Source: CAG-1000 sp964345385 (lineage in GTDB: Bacteria; Bacillota_I; Bacilli_A; RF39; UBA660). Taken from it: a DNA stretch of 59,951 nucleotides. The translations under genes were made by a program, and so were the position numbers. Below the pieces are notes generated by a model. The model saw nothing but the letters and a program-made list of their open reading frames with translations. It was not told the DNA's origin and ran no database searches. The stretch is from assembly GCA_964345385.1 (NCBI GenBank), contig CAYFQM010000002.1, positions 1 through 59,951 on the forward strand, written 5' to 3'. How positions within the stretch are numbered: the stretch's first letter is position 1; every line of letters starts with the position of its first letter. Positions 55,487 through 59,951 of this stretch are shown here, piece by piece.

Positions 55487-55515
55487 TTTACAATAATTAA
55501 TAATTGTGATATGAT
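55487..55515 (+). promoter_or_regulatory. Promoter of rplS
   Basis: TTTACA, 17 bases, TATGAT with an upstream TG (TGATATGAT). Confidence 0.65.
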
Positions 55516-55520
55516 TATTT

Positions 55521-55557
55521 CGCTTAATCCGATGCAATATGTATGATTAAATAAAGC
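55521..55557 (+). promoter_or_regulatory. Possible L19 leader structure
   Basis: TTAATC at 55524 pairs with GATTAA at 55545, around a GC-containing loop, in the short leader just before rplS. Bacillota rplS genes often carry an autoregulatory L19 leader; whether this one matches it cannot be shown by eye. Confidence 0.35.
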
Positions 55558-55576
55558 AAGTAAAGGAGATGAAAAC

Positions 55577-55915
55577 ATGAATTTAATCGATAAGATTAAT
55601 CAAAAGCAATTAAATCCTAATGTACCAGAGTTTAGAGTAGGAGATACTGTAAGAGTAGATATTAAAATTAAAGAAGGTAAAAGGGAAAGAATACAAGCTT
55701 TTGAAGGAATAGTAACTGCTAGAAAAGGTGGAGGAGTATCTGAAACATTCACAGTTAGAAAGAAAAGTGGAAATGTAGGAGTAAATAGAGTATTTAAAGT
55801 TCATAGTCCATTAATTGAAAAAATTACAGTAGTAAAGAAAGGAAAAGTAAGAAGAGCTAAATTAAACTTCTTAAAGAACTTAACATCTACATTTAAAATT
55901 AAAGAAAGAAATTAG
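55577..55915 (+). CDS. rplS: 50S ribosomal protein L19
   Basis: A 112-residue L19. FRVGDTVRVDIKIKEGKRER near residue 20, FEGIVTARKGGG and GVNRVFKVHSPLIEKI are family hallmarks. It sits at the subunit interface. AAAGGAGATG precedes the ATG. It is monocistronic, with its own promoter and terminator. Confidence 0.97.
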   Translation: MNLIDKINQKQLNPNVPEFRVGDTVRVDIKIKEGKRERIQAFEGIVTARKGGGVSETFTVRKKSGNVGVNRVFKVHSPLIEKITVVKKGKVRRAKLNFLKNLTSTFKIKERN

Positions 55916-55934
55916 TAAAACTAATTTCTTTTTA
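55905..55934 (+). terminator. Terminator of rplS
   Basis: AAAGAAATTAG, loop TAAAA, CTAATTTCTTT, then T residues. Confidence 0.85.
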
Positions 55935-55945
55935 TATTAAAAAAG

Positions 55946-55954
55946 TGGTAGAAT
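55946..55954 (+). promoter_or_regulatory. Extended -10 promoter element for lepB
   Basis: TGGTAGAAT, 16 bases before the ATG. Confidence 0.5.
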
Positions 55955-55970
55955 ATTAATGGTGAAAGAT

Positions 55971-56459
55971 ATGAAAAATTTTTTTAAAGAATTATTTTCT
56001 TATATAATTATAATTGTAGTTGTTGTTTTAATAAGAACATTTATTTTTTCTCCAGCAGCTGTTAATGGAGACTCAATGATAAACACTTTATATAATAGTG
56101 ATTTAGTTATTATAAATAAAGTAGGTATTCAAAATAGAAAAATAAATAGATTTGATATAGTTGTAATAAAGTCTGGTCATGAAAAACTAATAAAAAGAGT
56201 TATAGCTCTTCCTAATGAAGTAATAGAATATAAATCTAACGTTCTTTATATTAATGGAAAAGAAATAAGTAGTGATATCGATTTTAAATATACTAATGAT
56301 TTTAAAGCAGAAACAAAAGATGATGAATATTATGTACTTGGAGATAATAGAGGTATTTCTAAAGATAGTAGAATACTAGGAAGCTTTAATAAAAAAGATA
56401 TAATTGGAGTAGTAAACTATAGATTTTATCCATTAGATAAAATAGGAAAACTAAAATAA
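55971..56459 (+). CDS. lepB: Signal peptidase I
   Basis: A 162-residue membrane serine protease that removes signal peptides. One N-terminal helix (about 8-27) is followed by the catalytic Ser in NGDSMINTL (near 37), the Lys in KLIKRVIALP (near 75) and the conserved GDNRGISKDSR. GGTGAAAG precedes ATG 55971; the ATG at 55959 lies upstream of that site. It probably serves the secreted proteins in this region. Confidence 0.93.
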   Translation: MKNFFKELFSYIIIIVVVVLIRTFIFSPAAVNGDSMINTLYNSDLVIINKVGIQNRKINRFDIVVIKSGHEKLIKRVIALPNEVIEYKSNVLYINGKEISSDIDFKYTNDFKAETKDDEYYVLGDNRGISKDSRILGSFNKKDIIGVVNYRFYPLDKIGKLK

Positions 56460-56488
56460 TTGAAAAAATAATTAATTTGTGTTATAAT
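56460..56488 (+). promoter_or_regulatory. Promoter of the 56515 gene
   Basis: TTGAAA, 17 bases, TATAAT with an upstream TG (TGTTATAAT). Confidence 0.8.
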
Positions 56489-56514
56489 TTAGCTTAATTT
56501 AAGAGGGGGAAAGT

Positions 56515-57237
56515 ATGTTAAATAAAACTATGAGTTTAGATGCATATACTCATTCAATTTGTGCATCTTTTAATTATAATACAAAAGATACCTTAATTTT
56601 GTTTGAGAAAATTTTAAAGTGTAACAAATTATTATCAAGAAGAAAACAAGGGAAAGAACCACTATATATTAATTATGCAGGTGCTGATTATATTTCTTTG
56701 GCAGACTTAAGGAAAAAAGATGATATTCGTGGAAAGGTTGATAATGATTGGCTTGAAGCATATTATAATACATATCTATGTATTACTACATTTTATGTTT
56801 CAATTGTTTTTCCAGTAGAAAAATTAGAAGAAGATATTGTGCAGCCTGTAATTTTAAGGGACTTTATTAATAAAGAAGAATTTAGACGTTATGTTTATTT
56901 TATTGATTTTATGATTGAGTGTGGAAAAAGAGAAGAAGAAAGATATACTGACTTTCCTGATGAAGTACAAGTTAAAGATGAAGTTAGTTTAGAACATATG
57001 AGCTCTTTATTAATACCAACACATAAAATGATGAATTTTTGGTTAAAAGAAAGTAAAAACTTAACAAGAATAAAAGAAGAGTTAGAAAAATATAAAGAAT
57101 TATTATATAAATATAATAAAGAAGTGCCTTTTTATGATTCTAAAACATTTCATTTATTAGAGTCAGATGAAGATATATTGAGCGTTATAGATCAATTAAA
57201 ACCAAAAAACAAATTATTAAGAAAATTAGTTGTTTAA
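56515..57237 (+). CDS. Hypothetical cytoplasmic protein
   Basis: A 240-residue soluble protein, mostly helical, with no signal or membrane segment. Notable stretches are INYAGADYISLADL and FPVEKLEEDIV, plus a Lys/Glu-rich C-terminal coiled coil. AAGAGGGGG is a strong ribosome site and the promoter is near consensus, so it is probably well expressed. No family is recognised. Confidence 0.65.
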   Translation: MLNKTMSLDAYTHSICASFNYNTKDTLILFEKILKCNKLLSRRKQGKEPLYINYAGADYISLADLRKKDDIRGKVDNDWLEAYYNTYLCITTFYVSIVFPVEKLEEDIVQPVILRDFINKEEFRRYVYFIDFMIECGKREEERYTDFPDEVQVKDEVSLEHMSSLLIPTHKMMNFWLKESKNLTRIKEELEKYKELLYKYNKEVPFYDSKTFHLLESDEDILSVIDQLKPKNKLLRKLVV

Positions 57238-57258
57238 TAATAGTATTTACTATATAAT
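57230..57258 (+). promoter_or_regulatory. Promoter abutting uvrB
   Basis: TTGTTT, 17 bases, TATAAT. The ATG of uvrB is only eleven bases after the -10 box, leaving about four bases of leader and no ribosome site. Confidence 0.65.
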
Positions 57259-57268
57259 TTAATTGATT

Positions 57269-59239
57269 ATGAAAGAAATATTTAAATTAAAAAGTGATTA
57301 TAAACCTAGTGGCGACCAAGATTCTGCGATTGAAAAGCTTGTTGATGGAATAAATAAAAATAAAAAACATCAAGTTTTACTGGGTGCTACTGGTACAGGT
57401 AAAACTTTTACAATAGCTAATGTTATTGAAAAAGTGCAAAAACCAACGTTAGTTCTTGCTCATAATAAAACTTTAGCAGGTCAGCTTTATGCTGAATTTA
57501 AAGAGTTATTTCCAGAAAATAAAGTAGAGTATTTTGTATCATATTATGACTATTATCAACCTGAAGCGTATGTTCCTAGTAAAGACCTTTATATAGAAAA
57601 AGACTCTTCTATAAATGATGAAATAGATGAATTAAGACATTCTGCTACTAGTGCATTAATTAATAGAAAAGATGTAATAGTAGTTTCTTCTGTATCTTGT
57701 ATATATAATATAGGAGAAAGAAGCGAATATGAAAAGATGATTTTAAACATTTCATTAAAAGATAAAATAAAAAGAGATGATATATTAGAAAAACTAGTAA
57801 GTATGCAGTTTACTAGAAATAATTATGAACTAAAAAGAGGAACTTTTAGAGTAAGAGGAGATATTATAGAGTTAATGCCTGCTTCATCTAAAAAAAGTGG
57901 TATTAGAATAGAATTATTTGATGATGAAGTAGAAAAGATATCTAATTTTGATCCAATAACTGGAAGAATTACAAATCATTTAAGAACTGTTAATATAACT
58001 CCAGCAACTTTATTTGTGACTAGTGAAGAGAAAATAAATAAATCTATTAGTAGAATAGAAGAAGAATTAGAAGAAAGGTTAAAAGAGCTTCATAGTGAAG
58101 GAAAACTATTAGAAGAGCAAAGACTAAAAGAAAGAACAATGTATGATATAGAAATGTTAAGAGAAACTCATTTTTGTCATGGAATAGAAAATTATTCTCG
58201 TCATTTATCTCTTCAAGAAGAAGGAAGAACTCCTAATACATTAATAGATTTTTTTCCGGAAGATTTTCTTTTAGTAGTAGATGAAAGTCACGTTACAATA
58301 CCTCAAGTTAAAGCTATGTATAATGGAGACAGAATGAGAAAACAAACTTTAGTTGATTATGGTTTTAGACTTCCTAGTGCTTTAGATAATAGACCATTAA
58401 AATTTGAAGAATTTAATAATAAACTAAATCAAGTTATATATGTTTCAGCTACACCAGCAGAATATGAACTTTCTTTATCAGATGGATTGGTAGAGCAAAT
58501 AATAAGACCTACATTTTTGTTAGATCCTAGTATAGAAGTAAAACCAACTAAAAATCAAATAGATGATATTATTACTCAAATTAATAATAGAATCTCTAAT
58601 AATGAAAGAGTATTAATTACAACTCTTACTATTAAAATGAGTGAAGAATTAACTAATTATTTAAAAGAAGCTGGATATAAAGTAATGTATTTACATAATG
58701 AAATTAAAACATTAGAAAGACTTGAAATAATTAGAAATTTAAGATTAGGAAAAGTAGATGTAGTAGTAGGTATTAATTTATTAAGAGAAGGACTTGATAT
58801 ACCAGAAGTATCATTAATATGTATATTAGATGCTGATAAACAAGGATTTTTAAGAAGTGAAAAAAGTCTTATTCAAACAATAGGAAGAGCAGCTAGAAAT
58901 GTAAATGGTCATGTTATAATGTATGCTGATATGATAAGCGATTCAATGCAAAAAGCAATAGATGAAACTAATAGAAGAAGAACTATTCAAGAAAAGTATA
59001 ATAAAGATAATAATATCACTCCTAAAACTATTATTAAAGATATAAAAGAAGTAGTAAGTGTAAATATAAATGCATCTTCACTAAAGGAAAAACGTAGTAA
59101 TAAAGAAATAGAAGCATTAATATTAGAATTAGAAAAAGAAATGAAAGAAAGTGCAGCTTTATTAGATTTTGAAAAAGCAGTAGAATTAAGAGATGCTATA
59201 TTTGAATTAAAAGATGAAATATTTGATAAAAAGAAGTAA
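57269..59239 (+). CDS. uvrB: Excinuclease ABC subunit B
   Basis: UvrB is the damage-verifying helicase of nucleotide excision repair. LLGATGTGKT near residue 38 is Walker A. The beta-hairpin region is SYYDYYQPEAYVP near 93, and DESHV near 335 is the DEAD-type box. Motif VI is QTIGRAARN. The C-terminal UVR domain (ALLDFEKAVELRD) binds UvrC. Length (656) is normal. No ribosome site precedes ATG 57269; TTG 57263 is an alternative. uvrA is not adjacent. Confidence 0.96.
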   Translation: MKEIFKLKSDYKPSGDQDSAIEKLVDGINKNKKHQVLLGATGTGKTFTIANVIEKVQKPTLVLAHNKTLAGQLYAEFKELFPENKVEYFVSYYDYYQPEAYVPSKDLYIEKDSSINDEIDELRHSATSALINRKDVIVVSSVSCIYNIGERSEYEKMILNISLKDKIKRDDILEKLVSMQFTRNNYELKRGTFRVRGDIIELMPASSKKSGIRIELFDDEVEKISNFDPITGRITNHLRTVNITPATLFVTSEEKINKSISRIEEELEERLKELHSEGKLLEEQRLKERTMYDIEMLRETHFCHGIENYSRHLSLQEEGRTPNTLIDFFPEDFLLVVDESHVTIPQVKAMYNGDRMRKQTLVDYGFRLPSALDNRPLKFEEFNNKLNQVIYVSATPAEYELSLSDGLVEQIIRPTFLLDPSIEVKPTKNQIDDIITQINNRISNNERVLITTLTIKMSEELTNYLKEAGYKVMYLHNEIKTLERLEIIRNLRLGKVDVVVGINLLREGLDIPEVSLICILDADKQGFLRSEKSLIQTIGRAARNVNGHVIMYADMISDSMQKAIDETNRRRTIQEKYNKDNNITPKTIIKDIKEVVSVNINASSLKEKRSNKEIEALILELEKEMKESAALLDFEKAVELRDAIFELKDEIFDKKK

Positions 59240-59290
59240 ATTGACAAACTTTTTTTCTTGTGTTAATCTTATTTTAAAGTAGGAGTAAAG

Positions 59291-59728
59291 ATGTTTTGTA
59301 TTAATTGTGGTGCTGAAATAAATGATAATTTAACAGAGTGCCCTAATTGTAAAATTAAGTTTCAAAATAATAATGAATTACCATTACCTAAAGAAAATGC
59401 TAATGAAGAAAATAAATATGATGTTTCTAATAAAGGGTTAATGGCTTTATCAGTTGTAATTCCTATATTTGGTTTAATATATTTTTGGATGTTTAAAAAA
59501 GAGTTGCCTACTAGAGCACATGATGCTAAAAAAGGTTTTGTAATAGGAACAATCGTATATATATTAGCTATAGTTTTATTTATATTTATAATAATGCCAA
59601 TAGAAAAAAGAATAATATTAAAGTATGATTGTGAACATAATAAAAATGGAATATATAATTATAAAACAAAGACATGTACTTTTAAAGATGGAAAGGAAGA
59701 ACAAAAAATATATAAAAAAACGTTTTAA
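59291..59728 (+). CDS. Zinc-ribbon membrane protein
   Basis: A 145-residue protein. CINCGAEINDNLTECPNC at residues 3-20 is a zinc ribbon (two CxxC). Two membrane helices (about 52-68 and 82-103) follow, then a short charged C-terminus with two Cys. The ribbon faces the cytoplasm if the usual topology holds. Role unknown. GTAGGAG precedes the ATG. Confidence 0.75.
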   Translation: MFCINCGAEINDNLTECPNCKIKFQNNNELPLPKENANEENKYDVSNKGLMALSVVIPIFGLIYFWMFKKELPTRAHDAKKGFVIGTIVYILAIVLFIFIIMPIEKRIILKYDCEHNKNGIYNYKTKTCTFKDGKEEQKIYKKTF

Positions 59729-59748
59729 AGAAATTTAAACTTTTTTTT

Positions 59749-59757
59749 TGATATAAT
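59749..59757 (+). promoter_or_regulatory. Extended -10 promoter element for pcrA
   Basis: TGATATAAT, 17 bases before the ATG. Confidence 0.55.
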
Positions 59758-59774
59758 ATATCAAGGAGGAAAAC

Positions 59775-59951
59775 ATGAAATTAAATACAAACCAACAAAA
59801 AGCAGTAGATTTTAAAGATGGACCTTGCCTTGTTATGGCAGGTGCTGGTTCAGGTAAAACAAGAGTTTTAACAAACAGAATAATTAAATTAATTGAAAAT
59901 GGTGTAAGTCCTCATAATATATTAGCTATAACTTTTACTAATAAAGCAGCT
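59775..59951 (+). CDS. pcrA: UvrD/PcrA-type DNA helicase, N-terminal 59 residues (cut by the window edge)
   Basis: The visible start has LNTNQQKAVDFKDG (the Q motif), MAGAGSGKTRVL (Walker A) and ITFTNKAA (motif Ia) of a superfamily 1A helicase that moves 3'-5' and removes stalled complexes in repair. AAGGAGGAAAAC precedes the ATG. The rest lies beyond the window. Confidence 0.92.
   Translation, partial: MKLNTNQQKAVDFKDGPCLVMAGAGSGKTRVLTNRIIKLIENGVSPHNILAITFTNKAA

Noticed and set aside
1..59951. Alternative code with TGA as Trp
   Set aside because: Many well-supported genes end in TGA and Trp residues at conserved positions are TGG.
1..59951. CRISPR array or phage structural module
   Set aside because: No regularly spaced direct repeats with unique spacers are visible (the 14824-15262 repeats are coding and contiguous), and no capsid, tail or terminase genes are present.

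Overview
The window is a strongly AT-rich stretch of a low-GC Gram-positive chromosome. TGA is used as a stop and Trp is TGG, so this is the standard bacterial code. Wall and polymer genes (TagO-type, LtaS-type, WecG/TagA-type and LCP proteins), a T-box leader, AGGTG/GGAGG ribosome binding sites, and the runs dnaG-rpoD-trmK, cdsA-rseP, rpsP-khpA and cdaA-cdaR point to Bacillota, probably an uncultured gut Bacilli lineage (RF39-like). That placement is inference. Two 100-N scaffold gaps (15008-15107 and 19637-19736) show it is a draft assembly.

Layout. 1-3651: an edge-truncated minus-strand gene, a membrane-anchored unknown, then cdsA, rseP and a small unknown. 3659-8697: a tRNA-Arg(CCU) gene split in its anticodon loop by a 4,962-bp island flanked by a 9-bp direct repeat. 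The island holds its own intact tRNA-Arg(CCU), a RdgB/HAM1-like pyrophosphatase, an ABC-F ATPase, an APH(3')-like kinase, a GNAT enzyme and a chimeric integrase remnant next to the right junction. 8788-20699 is an envelope region: an LtaS-like enzyme; a minus-strand operon of dockerin-bearing glucosaminidase, cohesin-like membrane protein and LCP enzyme; TagO-type transferase; phosphodiester glycosidase; a gap-truncated WecG/TagA glycosyltransferase; and a HAD hydrolase. 20758-27240 is information processing (rpsP, khpA, dnaG, rpoD, trmK, an S1 protein) with an unknown three-gene cluster. 27262-32743 is surface proteins: an Ig-like protein, an acyltransferase, and an alpha/beta-hydrolase plus VanY-type peptidase pair that lack ordinary signal peptides.

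33040-45723 carries T-box-controlled aspS-cysS, a frameshifted recD2, an AI-2E family permease, cdaA-cdaR (c-di-AMP), a GNAT protein, an RluB-type pseudouridine synthase, ferredoxin and unknowns. 45746-50731 holds tRNA-Arg(ACG), tRNA-Pro(UGG), a VirB2-like/C39-like fusion, decayed gene remnants including a Nudix fragment, metG and a purine permease. 50822-59951 holds small unknowns, a tandem pair of helical paralogues, rny, rplS, lepB, uvrB, a zinc-ribbon protein and the start of pcrA.

The most notable points are the tRNA gene broken by a resistance-like island, the minimal cohesin/dockerin operon ending in an LCP enzyme, the VirB2-like/C39 fusion, and apparently leaderless repair genes (recD2, uvrB). 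Extended -10 promoters (TGnTATAAT) recur throughout.
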